Below are positions 1 to 9,158 of a stretch of DNA of 64,000 nucleotides, one piece after another (within the stretch, counting starts at the first letter, position 1; every line of letters begins with the position of its first letter). The DNA is from MED660 sp002691025 (lineage in GTDB: Bacteria > Myxococcota_A > UBA9160 > UBA4427): positions 37,607-101,606 of the forward strand of contig NHDZ02000034.1 of the NCBI GenBank assembly GCA_002170485.2, in the 5' to 3' direction. The notes beneath the pieces are model-generated. The model searched no databases and was not told the origin of the DNA. It saw only the letters and a program-made list of their open reading frames with translations. A program made the position numbers and the translations under genes.

Positions 1-962
1 TCGCGAAGCTCCCAGCGATCGTCGGCGAACGAAAGCCCGTAGGGACCGAAGTTGTGATCCCGGTCATAGGGATAGGCCTGCACCTTCGTGTTCGAAGGAC
101 TGATGATCTGGGCCTCGCCCAGGCATTCCCAGTCGTACTGGGGCACGATGCCCGCAAAGCTGCGGAGGTCGTCGAATGTAAAGTCCGTACCCGAAATCGA
201 GTCGGTCCGCTGGGCCGTGGAGATCCGGCGCACGCGGCGCAGGGTAGGCAGGTAGACCCAGGTATCGTCATTCTTCGCCTCGGTGCGTGGCAGATCGGCC
301 GACTTGTAGCGATAGGACATCAACATGATGCCTCGAGCGTCGAAGGGTGCATCGACGTTCACACCGAAAGCGAATTTGCGGTTTTCCTTTCGAAAGACAT
401 CTCCAGTCGTCTTTTCGTAATCCGGCTCCAGTCGATGGGAAAGAAAGACTTCACGACCCGTGCCCTCGTAATAGAGCGGAAGTTCCTCGCCACGATCCCA
501 ATAGGAGTAGTAGAAAGAAGCATTCACACCGCTGCCTCTCCACACGTAATCAAAATCCCACATGATCTTGACGCCTGCCTGGGGATCATTTTCGCAATCA
601 ATCTCATCGAGGGGAAAAGGCCGACCTGCGGTGTAGCCGATCAGATCGTTGTCCGGTCCAATCTTGGCCTGCCCGCGGTACTTTTCGGTCGCCGCCTTGT
701 AGGCGTCGGAAGCAGAGTAGTCCCGCTGAGTGGGACCGATCTCAAGCTGCATTCCTTCGTAGAAGAAGAAGTCCCGGTTGTTCCAGAACTCTTTGGGGAG
801 GTAGGGCTTGAGCTTATCCACCGACTCAAAGGTGATGATATCCCCCTCTTTGAAGCCCGGAGAGGTGCCTTCGGCATCCTGTTGAGAATGGACTCCGGGT
901 GCAACTCCCCATGAAGCCAGCAAAATCAACAGCCAANAAGCCTTGAAGCGAACTTGGAACAT
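1..962 (-). CDS. DUF1329 family exported protein (partial, C-terminus off the window)
   Basis: Translated from the ATG at 962, this opens with a signal peptide (basic start, hydrophobic LLILLASW core, likely cleavage after GVHS at about residue 26) and continues for about 320 residues without a stop to the window edge. The later part carries the DUF1329 hallmarks DTWVYLPTLRRVRR near residue 226, a Gly/Asp-rich segment, and YDWECLGE. DUF1329 proteins are periplasmic or outer-membrane-associated and structurally related to lipoprotein-binding folds. They are often encoded beside RND (MMPL) transporters in bacteria that handle hydrophobic compounds; that association is family knowledge and cannot be checked here because the next gene is outside the window. 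An in-frame ATG at 980 is an alternative start six codons upstream. One N falls in the signal peptide. Confidence 0.85.
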   Translation of the reverse strand, partial: MFQVRFKAXWLLILLASWGVAPGVHSQQDAEGTSPGFKEGDIITFESVDKLKPYLPKEFWNNRDFFFYEGMQLEIGPTQRDYSASDAYKAATEKYRGQAKIGPDNDLIGYTAGRPFPLDEIDCENDPQAGVKIMWDFDYVWRGSGVNASFYYSYWDRGEELPLYYEGTGREVFLSHRLEPDYEKTTGDVFRKENRKFAFGVNVDAPFDARGIMLMSYRYKSADLPRTEAKNDDTWVYLPTLRRVRRISTAQRTDSISGTDFTFDDLRSFAGIVPQYDWECLGEAQIISPSNTKVQAYPYDRDHNFGPYGLSFADDRWELR

Positions 963-1522
963 CCTGCACTTCCTTCCCATTGCAGAGCTCAACTCTGAAC
1001 NTCCTCTANCAACCAAAACCAAACCATGAAAGAACGCAACGAAAGCTTTTCTGTGCCTGAATCAGAATCCCNGGAGNTCGAATCCTGCAGCCGCCCACCA
1101 NGANCGCNCGGTCTCATNTGAGCCGGCCTCTTCATCGAAACATGGNTTCTGACTTCTGCTTTCCTTGTTCTCTTTCCAGGCCCGAAATCAGCCCGGGGCA
1201 CACGCGCCCNACCTTGCCTTTNCGCGNTCACCTNGATCTTCNNNGCTCCAAAGCCNGCAGATCAGCCGGCACGCAGAAAGCATGCTACAAAATTAACGGA
1301 CCGAGCGCGTCAGAGAATAGTGCCCGAGTCGACCCTGTTTNNTNNTCCNNTAAGGCTTACGTNATGGTCCCCGAGAACTTTGTGGCCGGCAGCNNGAGCC
1401 AAATTCNGCCCAGATCCGAAGAATCATGGCGNTGTGCNGGAATCGCTCTTCCNTCTGCGCAAAACAGCCNANNNGTCCCGCGGGGAATCCCGGGGCATGC
1501 GATCGCATCCGAAGGCCGGCCA
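963..1522. other. Intergenic stretch rich in ambiguous bases
   Basis: About 560 bases separate the DUF1329 start from the first convincing coding sequence of the UbiB-family gene. The stretch is dense in single Ns. The plus frame of the downstream gene stays open from 1142, but the translation there is low-complexity and resembles no kinase sequence, so I treat it as leader. It must hold the promoters of both flanking divergent genes, but no clear -35/-10 pair could be read through the ambiguities. Confidence 0.5.
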
Positions 1523-2881
1523 TTGACCCGTCAAAGAATCGGGGAGCGCATACGGGGGGTGGGCCCTGGCCCGCAGATCGTCTGGGGTCTTTTGCTCAGT
1601 CTTGTCCTGGTTGTCGCCAACCGGGTGGCCGGCTTGTGGCGCGCTCCAGGAAAAAGAGCCCAAAGCCGGCAGGACCTCCGCCAGAAACTGATCGAAAGGT
1701 GGACGGGTTTTCTGGGCGAACGCAAAGGGGCCTTTGCCAAGGCAGGCCAATTCGCCTCTCTTCGCCTGGACGTCATCCCCTCGGATCTCGCAACCTCATT
1801 GGCGCGGCTCCGAGACCAGGTGCCTCCCCTGCCGTTTCCCGAAATCCGACACGTCATCGAATCAGACCTCGGCGGGCCCATGGAGTCTCACTTTCCGAAC
1901 ATCGACGCGATCCCTCTTGGAGCCGCCTCCATCGCCCAGGCGCACCGCGCCCGACTCCCGGACGGATCGGATGTGATCGTGAAAGTGCAGTACCCCTGGG
2001 TCCGGTCTTCCATTCGATCCGATCTCAGATGGCTTCGCCTCCTCGCATCCCTGGCGCTTCGATCCAGGGGGAGGAAAAGCAAGACCCTGGACGTATCCCG
2101 CTTCTTTGATGAATTCGAATCGAGCCTCCAGGAGGAAATGGATTTCCGGATCGAGGCGCGTGCCGCTGCTGAAATTGCTCGTAATCTCAAGGACGATCCG
2201 CAGGTTCGTGTACCCCGGGTCGTCGAGACCCACTCCAGTGAACGGGTCTTGACCGTCTACTACCACCCCTGTGTCAATGTGATCGATCGTTCAGGACTTG
2301 CACGCCTGGGCGTCTCGCCCAGAGCGATCCTCGAAATCCTGGCACGTGCCTACTCGAAACAGATCTTTGTCGACGGGCTCTTCCATGCCGATCCACACTC
2401 TGGAAACCTCTTCGTCATCGACGAACCCGGGGCAGCCGAAAAACCCTGCGTCCTCTTCGTCGATTTTGGTCTTCATCGCAGGCTCTCAAAAGAACTCCGC
2501 ACCAGCCTGAGAAAGGGAATCTACGCCCTTCTGCAAAAGGACCTCGACGAATTCATCCACCGGATGGATGAACTCGACATCATTGCCGAAGGAGCCCAAC
2601 CGGCTGTTCGGACCGCGGTCGAAGAAATGTTCCNGGCCATCGGTCAGAGTTCGGGGGCCGGCTCACCTCTGGCCGTCGGTGGAGGCCGCATCCTGGACCT
2701 CAAGGATCAGGCCAAGCGACTCCTTGAACAGACCCCTGGCCTTCAACTGCCCAACGACCTGCTTCTCTACGCCCGCACTCTTTCGTACCTCTTCGCTCTC
2801 GGAGAGGAACTCGACCCCGAGGTGGATCTGATGAAGNTTTCCACCCCTTACCTTCTGCGGTTTCTGGCCGAAAAGGACTGA
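1523..2881 (+). CDS. UbiB/ABC1 (AarF) family atypical protein kinase
   Basis: This is an ABC1-family protein kinase-like ATPase, the family of UbiB/COQ8, which supports isoprenoid quinone synthesis or lipid homeostasis at the membrane. Family signatures are visible in order: KAGQ (the KxGQ motif, about residue 73), the Ala-rich LGAASIAQAHRA loop replacing the usual P-loop, VIVKVQYP with the ATP-binding lysine, HADPHSGN (catalytic loop) and VDFG (metal-binding DFG). A hydrophobic segment near residues 19-37 could anchor the N-terminus. The start is uncertain. The frame is open from 1142 through N-rich sequence, but homology-like sequence begins only near the TTG at 1523. The gene is convergent with the Hsp70 gene. 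Which pathway it serves cannot be told, since no quinone genes are nearby. Confidence 0.82.
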   Translation: MTRQRIGERIRGVGPGPQIVWGLLLSLVLVVANRVAGLWRAPGKRAQSRQDLRQKLIERWTGFLGERKGAFAKAGQFASLRLDVIPSDLATSLARLRDQVPPLPFPEIRHVIESDLGGPMESHFPNIDAIPLGAASIAQAHRARLPDGSDVIVKVQYPWVRSSIRSDLRWLRLLASLALRSRGRKSKTLDVSRFFDEFESSLQEEMDFRIEARAAAEIARNLKDDPQVRVPRVVETHSSERVLTVYYHPCVNVIDRSGLARLGVSPRAILEILARAYSKQIFVDGLFHADPHSGNLFVIDEPGAAEKPCVLFVDFGLHRRLSKELRTSLRKGIYALLQKDLDEFIHRMDELDIIAEGAQPAVRTAVEEMFXAIGQSSGAGSPLAVGGGRILDLKDQAKRLLEQTPGLQLPNDLLLYARTLSYLFALGEELDPEVDLMKXSTPYLLRFLAEKD

Positions 2882-2947
2882 TTNCCANACCGTCTGNCCT
2901 TCCAGAGCCAGCCAACTGGAGAAGNAAANCCCTCTGGAGCGGANCCC

Positions 2948-4519
2948 TCAATCCTTGAGCTTCAGCTCACCGGCCTCCTGATCAGCGACGATCTCGGCCA
3001 GTTCTTCGGTGGTCAGGGTACTCGTGGAGTTTACGGTGATGGACTGTTCACTCCCCGTAGCCAGATCTCGAGCAGACACACTGACCATGCCGTTGGAATC
3101 GATATCAAAACTGACTTCGATTTCCGGCTCTCCTTTNACGGCTGGCGGTATCCCAGCGAGAACGAACTCCCCTAGAAGGTCATTGTCCTCGGCCAGATCA
3201 CTCTCGCCCTGGAGAACCCGGATCTTCACAGCCGACTGGTCATCCCGGGTGGTCGTGAATATGTGGGCTTTGGTGACGGGGACAGTCGAGTTGCGTTCAA
3301 TCAAACGGGCGAAATGACCCCCGAATGTGCTGATCCCCAAAGAGAGCGGGGTCACGTCAAGAAGCAGGAGCTCCTGCTCGTCTTCCACCAGCATATGAGC
3401 CTGCAAAGCCGCNCCCAAAGCCACGACTTCNTCCGGGTTCACTCCCTTGTGGGGAAGGCGCCCGAAGTGACGCGTCACNTGTTCTTGAACCATGGGCATA
3501 CGGGTCTGCCCCCCCACGAGAACGACCTGATCCACGTCCGAGACCTCAAGCCCCGATCGAGCCAGGCACTCATCCACACTGCCGAGGGTTTCCTCGACGA
3601 TGTCGCCCACCAGCTCTTCCAGCGTGTCGCGTGTGAGATCGAGATTCATGTGTTGGGGTCCGGTTTCACCGCTTGCGATGAAGGGCAGATTCACTTCGGC
3701 TCGCTCCAGCAAGGAGAGATCACATTTGACCTTCTCCGCAGCATCCTTGAGACGCTGCAAAGCCATTGCGTCCCCCGACAGATCCAGGCCCGTGCTCTCT
3801 TCNAATGCCTGCAATAGATACGTCACGATACGGCGGTCCAGATCCTCTCCACCGAGAAAGGTATTCCCGGCCGTCGCCAGGACTTCCAGCACTCCTTCCG
3901 ACATCTCCAGAATGGAGATATCGAACGTACCCCCACCCAGGTCGTAGACTGCCACCTTTTCCTCGCCTTGACGCGCCATGCCATAAGCCAGGGCTGCCGC
4001 AGTGGGCTCATTGATGATTCGAAGGACTTCGAGTCCCGCAATCTTGCCCGCATCGCGAGTGCACTGACGCTGCCCATCCGTAAAATACGCNGGCACCGTG
4101 ATCACAGCCTCTTCNACNGGTTCACCGAGATACTCTTCCGCAACCTTCTTCATCCTTCTCAGGATGACTCCCGCAACCTCAGCGCAGGTGAATGTCTTGT
4201 CACCGATCCTGACGCGCGGGTCGTCATTNGCTCCCTTGACGATCTCNTAGGGAGAAAACTCAAGCATTCGCTGGGTCTCACTGTCTTCAAAACGGCGACC
4301 AATCAATCGCTTGGTGGCCGAGACCGTCCGNCGCGCATTGGTGATGGCCTGTCGCTTGGCCAGNTGGCCCACCAACCGCTTTCCNTCTTCGGCAATGCCG
4401 AAAACAGANGGGGTTGTCTTGTAGCCCCCGGCAGTGGGGATCACCACCGGATGGCCATCCTCGACAACGGCCACACAACTGTTGGTGGTTCCCAGATCGA
4501 TTCCGATGACTTTACCCAT
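2948..4519 (-). CDS. Short Hsp70 (DnaK-like) chaperone lacking the helical lid
   Basis: The N-terminus has the Hsp70 phosphate-1 motif GIDLGTTNSCVAV. YDLGGGTFDISI and VVLVGGQTRMP mark the complete nucleotide-binding domain to about residue 380, followed by the interdomain linker LLLLDVTPL near 383 and a substrate-binding beta domain (PLSLGI, FDIDSNGMVSVSARD). The protein then stops at 523 residues, only about 20 residues after the beta domain, whereas DnaK is about 640. The alpha-helical lid and the EEVD-like tail are therefore missing. The end is a normal in-frame stop with no lid-like sequence visible after it. The gene starts 3 bp after a J-domain protein gene, so the two are surely co-transcribed. 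No GrpE lies nearby. Several Ns fall inside but none disrupts the frame. Confidence 0.9.
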   Translation of the reverse strand: MGKVIGIDLGTTNSCVAVVEDGHPVVIPTAGGYKTTXSVFGIAEXGKRLVGXLAKRQAITNAXRTVSATKRLIGRRFEDSETQRMLEFSPXEIVKGXNDDPRVRIGDKTFTCAEVAGVILRRMKKVAEEYLGEXXEEAVITVXAYFTDGQRQCTRDAGKIAGLEVLRIINEPTAAALAYGMARQGEEKVAVYDLGGGTFDISILEMSEGVLEVLATAGNTFLGGEDLDRRIVTYLLQAXEESTGLDLSGDAMALQRLKDAAEKVKCDLSLLERAEVNLPFIASGETGPQHMNLDLTRDTLEELVGDIVEETLGSVDECLARSGLEVSDVDQVVLVGGQTRMPMVQEXVTRHFGRLPHKGVNPXEVVALXAALQAHMLVEDEQELLLLDVTPLSLGISTFGGHFARLIERNSTVPVTKAHIFTTTRDDQSAVKIRVLQGESDLAEDNDLLGEFVLAGIPPAXKGEPEIEVSFDIDSNGMVSVSARDLATGSEQSITVNSTSTLTTEELAEIVADQEAGELKLKD

Positions 4520-4522
4520 NCT

Positions 4523-5479
4523 TCAAGTCTCCCCCCTGCACGAAAGCACGCTACGGCGGGGCGCCGAACCTCGATACATCGAATCAGAAAGACGNGAATC
4601 GCCTCCCTCACTCTTTGTATCCATCGAATGATTCATCTTCTTCAANTTCATCAACACATCAGCCATGGCCTGACTCAATGACGGGTATTCGGGACAGAAT
4701 TTCTCTGCAATCTGCAGGCATTGACGCGCCTCCTCGAAACGGCCCTCCTCCATGGACTCGGCCGCCGCCTTCATGAGCTCTCTTGCTTTCTGGTAGTGCT
4801 CATTCTGGACTGGATCCGAAGCCGGGCGTTTGCGGACGGATTCCTCTTCGAGCAGACCATCTTGATTCGAAACGGAAGAACGCGCCCTCCTCTGATTGCT
4901 GCTTCTTCCAATGGACAAGTCAGACCGGGACTTGGAAAGGTTGACATAGGCTCGCTGGATGGCCTTGAAGAGCCTCTCGATCTCAACGCGATACGGCCCC
5001 AACTCACGCCTGAAAAAACGATCCGGGTGGAATTCCCGAGACAATTTGAAGTACGCGCGCTTGATGTTTTTTTCGTCGGTGTCCGCGCTCACTCCCAGAA
5101 GCGACGGGTCGGATTGGCCCAGAAGGAGAAGCATCTCCTTCACTCGCTTCTGGGTCGCCACATCCAGATCCAGTTCTGGATCGATCGCAAGAAGAGAAGA
5201 GGAAGAGGCGCCGAATGGGGAAGGATTTGGTCCCTCCGCAATGCCATCGACATGACTGACCTGGACATAGCCCGCGGCCAACCAACTCTCGAGACAGAGA
5301 TCCGATTCTTCCACCGTCATTCCACCCATCTCGCGCAAAATGCACCAGGGCGTACGCCCATCAATCCGCGAAAGAAGGAAGAACTCCACAGAGGAGGGTC
5401 TCATGCTTCCCGGATCAAAAGCCGGATTGAGCCTCAGCACGCGACGGTCCGCTGCCCCCGCACGATTCTGCCCGTTCAT
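4523..5479 (-). CDS. J-domain protein with TPR-like C-terminal region
   Basis: A 318-residue protein with a central J-domain (about residues 126-190: LLGVSADTDEKNIKRAYFKL, then HPD at 151-153). The HPD tripeptide is the motif that stimulates Hsp70 ATPase. Residues about 25-75 look like a small winged-helix or DUF4388-like module (FFLLSRIDGRTPWCILREM). Residues about 235-285 (YQKARELMKAAAESMEEGRF, then EEARQCLQIAEKF) read as a TPR-like helical pair. There is no Gly/Phe region and no CxxCxGxG zinc repeats, so it is not DnaJ itself. The start at 5479 has a strong ribosome site (GGGAGGG, about 5 nt spacing). It immediately precedes the lid-less Hsp70 gene and is its likely dedicated co-chaperone (inference from pairing). 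Confidence 0.85.
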   Translation of the reverse strand: MNGQNRAGAADRRVLRLNPAFDPGSMRPSSVEFFLLSRIDGRTPWCILREMGGMTVEESDLCLESWLAAGYVQVSHVDGIAEGPNPSPFGASSSSLLAIDPELDLDVATQKRVKEMLLLLGQSDPSLLGVSADTDEKNIKRAYFKLSREFHPDRFFRRELGPYRVEIERLFKAIQRAYVNLSKSRSDLSIGRSSNQRRARSSVSNQDGLLEEESVRKRPASDPVQNEHYQKARELMKAAAESMEEGRFEEARQCLQIAEKFCPEYPSLSQAMADVLMXLKKMNHSMDTKSEGGDXRLSDSMYRGSAPRRSVLSCRGET

Positions 5480-5673
5480 CCATTCCCTCCCGGGCCTCCC
5501 GAGAGGAGAGACCTGACCGACTTATTGAATCGGTCGATCGGAGAAAAACCTGAATTCGCAGGAGTGGATGAGCACGCACGGTCGCCGAAAGGCAGTTCTT
5601 GGGGGCCATGCGAGCGGTAGAGAGTCGAAAATGGGCCCCGGGGGAACGAGGCGCGGCGATTCCTGTCGTGCCC

Positions 5674-6597
5674 CTACGATCGACTCAGCAACAAGTGCTC
5701 AAGGATCGCCTTCTGGGCGTGCAGACGATTTTCGGCCTGCTCGAAGACCAGACTGCGATCCCCATCGAGCAACTCACTGGTGATCTCTTCGCCGCGGTGC
5801 GCGGGCAGGCAATGCATGAGCCACGCCTTGGGAGCCAATTCAACCAACTTCGCATTCACCTGATACGGCGCAAAAACCTGACGGCGCCAATCCGCTTCCT
5901 CTTCCTGGCCCATGCTGGTCCATGTGTCCGTATAGATGAAATCAACTCCGGCCACCGCTTCCGCTGGGTCCTCGGTGATCTTGATCTCCGCTCCCGACCG
6001 AGCTGCGAGGGTATCCGCCTGCCCTTGGATCCGTACGTCAGGTTGATGACCTTCCGGGGCCGCAATGCAGATCCGCATCCCCATGACGGCGCAGAGCAGC
6101 ATCAGAGAGTGAGCCACATTGTTTCCATCCCCCACGTAGGCCACGGTCGCTTCGCGCGGATCCTTGATCTCCGCAATGGTCTGGAGATCGGCCATGGCCT
6201 GGCAAGGGTGTAGAAGATCGGTCAATCCATTGATCACCGGAATCGAAGCCTCTTCGGCCAATTGCTCGATCAGCGAATGGCTGAAGGTTCTCGCCATGAT
6301 GACATCGACCCATCGCGATAGATTCAAAGCCACATCGCGGGGCGTTTCCCGGGTACCGATTCCGACCTGTTCTGGACGCAAGAGCACGGCATGCCCACCG
6401 AGTTGTTCCATGCCGGCTTCAAAAGTCACATGGGTTCGCAGAGAGGGCTTTTCGAAATACATGGCCAGCGTGCGACCCTGGAGTGTCTGGGGCCGCTCTC
6501 CCGACCTGTGCAGACGACGAAGAACCTGGGCTCGAGCGAGAAGCTCGCCCAGCTCGTCAGCCGTCCAGTCAGCCACTGTCAAGAAATCTTTCGGCAT
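5674..6597 (-). CDS. argF: Ornithine carbamoyltransferase
   Basis: Catalyses carbamoyl phosphate + ornithine to citrulline in arginine synthesis (cytosolic, normally trimeric). The carbamoyl-phosphate motif appears as KPSLRTHVTFE (SxRT) near residue 50, HPCQAMADLQT is the typical HPxQ box, and HCLPAHRGEEI near the C-terminus is the HCLP ornithine-binding loop that separates ornithine from aspartate carbamoyltransferases. Its 307 residues match the family. The ribosome site GGAAGAG precedes the ATG at 6597. It sits 28 bp after argB on the same strand, so the two are co-transcribed; the usual argD between them is absent from this window. Confidence 0.97.
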   Translation of the reverse strand: MPKDFLTVADWTADELGELLARAQVLRRLHRSGERPQTLQGRTLAMYFEKPSLRTHVTFEAGMEQLGGHAVLLRPEQVGIGTRETPRDVALNLSRWVDVIMARTFSHSLIEQLAEEASIPVINGLTDLLHPCQAMADLQTIAEIKDPREATVAYVGDGNNVAHSLMLLCAVMGMRICIAAPEGHQPDVRIQGQADTLAARSGAEIKITEDPAEAVAGVDFIYTDTWTSMGQEEEADWRRQVFAPYQVNAKLVELAPKAWLMHCLPAHRGEEITSELLDGDRSLVFEQAENRLHAQKAILEHLLLSRS

Positions 6598-6625
6598 CTC
6601 ACTCTTCCCAATTCATCATGTGCTC

Positions 6626-7480
6626 TCAAGCAACAAACAGGGTGCCGACCCCGGCATCATCGGTGAACATTTCGAGCAGAATGGCATGGAGCACACGTCC
6701 ATCGATGATGTGCGCCCTGGACACACCTCCATCCAGTGCCCCGAGGCAACAGTCCACTTTCGGAATCATGCCTCCGGCAATCACGCCTTTGGCAATCAGA
6801 TCACGAGCCAGCTCTTCCGTCAACTGGCTGATGCGATTGCCCTCACCATCCGCCACGCCCTCTACATCCGTAAGCAGGATGAACTTCTCGGCCGCCAATG
6901 CAACCGCGATCGCACCCGCTGCCTCGTCGGCATTCACGTTATAGGTCCGCCCGGCCTCATCCAGACCGATGGGAGCGATCACCGGAACAAAACCACCCTC
7001 GGACACGGCCTGCAGCGCGGTAGGATCTACATCCACCACATGCCCCACACGGCCGATATCTCGACCGTTTTTGAACTTTTTCTCCACCCTCAGCAAGGAC
7101 CCATCACACCCCGTCAGGCCCGCCGCGCGCCCGCCGGCTTGCTGAACCAGACCTACGATCTCCCGATTGACCGTCCCGCCCAGAACCATCTCTACGACTT
7201 CCATGGTTTCATCATCGGTGACCCGCAGCCCATCCACGAACTCGGCTTTCTTGCCGATTCGGTCAAGCTGTGACGCAATCTGGGGGCCGCCTCCGTGAAC
7301 AACCACGGGCTTCAGGCCCACGTACTTGAGCAGAACCACGTCGCGCGCAAATGATTCACGCAACTCAGGCTCGAGCATGGCGTGGCCACCGTACTTGATG
7401 ACGATCGTCTTCCCGAAGAAGCGCCGGATGTAGGGCAACGCTTCGATCAGGACTTCTGCTTTTTCGACAAGGCTCTTCAT
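6626..7480 (-). CDS. argB: Acetylglutamate kinase
   Basis: Phosphorylates N-acetylglutamate in arginine biosynthesis. The amino-acid kinase fold signatures are present: IVIKYGGHAML at the N-terminus, VVVHGGGPQI, and NVNADEAAGAIAVAL with the substrate and nucleotide contacts. I place the start at the ATG at 7480 (MKSLVEKAEVL, 284 residues), because GAGGCGAGGTG directly precedes it and the family begins with this helix. The frame is open 24 codons further up but without family sequence. The N-terminal helix before the kinase core resembles that of arginine-inhibited hexameric enzymes, so feedback inhibition is plausible (inference). Downstream lies argF; upstream is a GAF-domain response regulator. 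Confidence 0.96.
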   Translation of the reverse strand: MKSLVEKAEVLIEALPYIRRFFGKTIVIKYGGHAMLEPELRESFARDVVLLKYVGLKPVVVHGGGPQIASQLDRIGKKAEFVDGLRVTDDETMEVVEMVLGGTVNREIVGLVQQAGGRAAGLTGCDGSLLRVEKKFKNGRDIGRVGHVVDVDPTALQAVSEGGFVPVIAPIGLDEAGRTYNVNADEAAGAIAVALAAEKFILLTDVEGVADGEGNRISQLTEELARDLIAKGVIAGGMIPKVDCCLGALDGGVSRAHIIDGRVLHAILLEMFTDDAGVGTLFVA

Positions 7481-7574
7481 CACCTCGCCTCTCTCCCTGA
7501 AGTTCAAAAACATGAAGGGCAGCGACTGGACCACACGGTCCGCTTGCCCCATGTCTGAGTAACCGAAGGCGGCT

Positions 7575-9110
7575 TCAACCTCGCGTATCTCGCCGCGCCT
7601 CAGCCACCTCCTCGATGGACTCGACCAGACTACGGTACAGAAGCACGCTCCGAAGTGCCGCTGAAAGCACCGCAGCCAGGACTTCTGCAGTCCGAGGCGA
7701 GACAGGTTGTCCCTCAGGAAGAAAAGCCCGCAAGAGGCCCACCGTCTTCCCGCGTAGTCGCAAAGGCAGACACATCATCGGCTGTGAGAAGCCCGACTGT
7801 GGAGTGTCGATTTCCGGATCAAAGCGTGGATCCGAAGCAGGATCTTCGCTCGCCACGAGCTGGCCAGTCTGGACCACCACTCCTGTCAGCCCCCGCCGAG
7901 GCAACAACTCGGTGCGGTCCTCGGACACACCTCCGTCCAGCGAGGCCTCGCAATTCAATTGACCCGTGGCTGAATCCACAAGGTAGAGAGAAACGGGAGC
8001 CGCCGGAAGCAAGGCTCCCACACGCCCAAGAGCCACGGCGAGAACACGGGCCGGATCCACTTCATCCGCGACAGCCTGACAGATCTCCCGGGCCATCTCG
8101 GTTTCGAGTGCCCACTCCTCATCCGAATCCGGCTTCGGCAGGACTTCGGCTGTGAGAGCCGAGGCCATGGATTCCGAGGCCCGCTCGACCCCTGACGACC
8201 GCTCCGCTGCAGAACGCAAATGCTCGACCAGGGGTTGAACCGACCACTGCAGAAGAGCCAGATCCGCCCTGCTGAACTCGGGCCGACCCGATGGCTCGCT
8301 GACAAAGAGGATCGCGGTCACGGCCTCGGCCTTCAGGATGGGCGCCGCCACAAAACTGCGACTCTCATAGCGATCTTCCTGAAGCCAGACNCCCAGCTCG
8401 GGCTCGGTGCTGATATCCGTCACCAGCATGGGCTTGGCAGCGGAAAAGACGAAACCACAAANCCCCTTCTCGCAGGAAANCGGCTCAATGTCCTGAGGGA
8501 CCGCATCCACGCCGGCCCGGTTCATCACCACGAGATGCTGGCCCTGGGAATCAACCAGCAGGAGACTCGCACGCCGNGCCNGCAGTGCATCACAAGCCAT
8601 CTCGACTACGCCCTGCCGAATCAACTCTTCCACCGCGGCAGGACCCACCTCCTCCTGCGCTTCACGCACAAGAGATTCGCTGCGTACGGCCAACTCCTCG
8701 AGTCGGAACTCCAGGCTCCGGAGATCCTCCGCAACCGACCAGGCCTTGAGCCCNCGACGAACGGACAGCAGGAATTCTTCTTCGTGAAGCGGCTTGGCCA
8801 GATAGTCGGCCGCTCCACGCCGCAGGGCTTCAAGGACTTGACCCTGCGCTGTGGCATCGGAAAGNACGATCACATGCGGGGGTGCCGGCATTCCCAACCA
8901 CTCAGCCAGATTGGCCAGCCCGTCCGAACCGGGCAGATCCAGATCCAGGAGAACCAGGGACGGTGGGGTCACCCTCGCCTTCTCCCGGGCGACCTGCATG
9001 GAATCGGCCGACTGAACGGCCAGGCCGGCACCGCGAAGGATCGCACCCATATTCTCTCGATAGAGAGGCTCGTCATCGATGACCAGGATATGTTGGGTGG
9101 CACCGCTCAT
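7575..9110 (-). CDS. Response regulator with receiver and two GAF-like domains
   Basis: Residues 1-125 are a CheY-type receiver: acidic pair IDDEP at 11-14, phospho-acceptor Asp56 in LVLLDLDLPG and the conserved lysine in YLAKPL. A helical linker follows, then two GAF-like sensory modules (roughly residues 150-305 and 330-490, the second with VSLYLVDSATGQL and GLTGVVVQTGQLV). There is no DNA-binding, GGDEF or kinase domain, so the output must be protein-protein or ligand-gated. No partner histidine kinase is adjacent. The gene sits inside the hslU-argB interval of an otherwise housekeeping run, and GGAGAACGC precedes the ATG. It may link a stress or metabolite signal to this operon, but that is speculation. 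Several Ns cause X residues in the first GAF module. Confidence 0.85.
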   Translation of the reverse strand: MSGATQHILVIDDEPLYRENMGAILRGAGLAVQSADSMQVAREKARVTPPSLVLLDLDLPGSDGLANLAEWLGMPAPPHVIXLSDATAQGQVLEALRRGAADYLAKPLHEEEFLLSVRXGLKAWSVAEDLRSLEFRLEELAVRSESLVREAQEEVGPAAVEELIRQGVVEMACDALXXRRASLLLVDSQGQHLVVMNRAGVDAVPQDIEPXSCEKGXCGFVFSAAKPMLVTDISTEPELXVWLQEDRYESRSFVAAPILKAEAVTAILFVSEPSGRPEFSRADLALLQWSVQPLVEHLRSAAERSSGVERASESMASALTAEVLPKPDSDEEWALETEMAREICQAVADEVDPARVLAVALGRVGALLPAAPVSLYLVDSATGQLNCEASLDGGVSEDRTELLPRRGLTGVVVQTGQLVASEDPASDPRFDPEIDTPQSGFSQPMMCLPLRLRGKTVGLLRAFLPEGQPVSPRTAEVLAAVLSAALRSVLLYRSLVESIEEVAEARRDTRG

Positions 9111-9158
9111 GCGTTCTCCAGGGGGTTGGCTCTAGCATGCCACAAAAACGCGGGTTTC

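Noticed and set aside
1072..1100. tRNA-like 3' end (T-loop NTCGAAT and terminal CCA)
   Set aside because: The T-stem does not pair (GGAG against CCTGC), the acceptor strand would be 8 nt with no matching 5' strand upstream, and Ns cover key positions.
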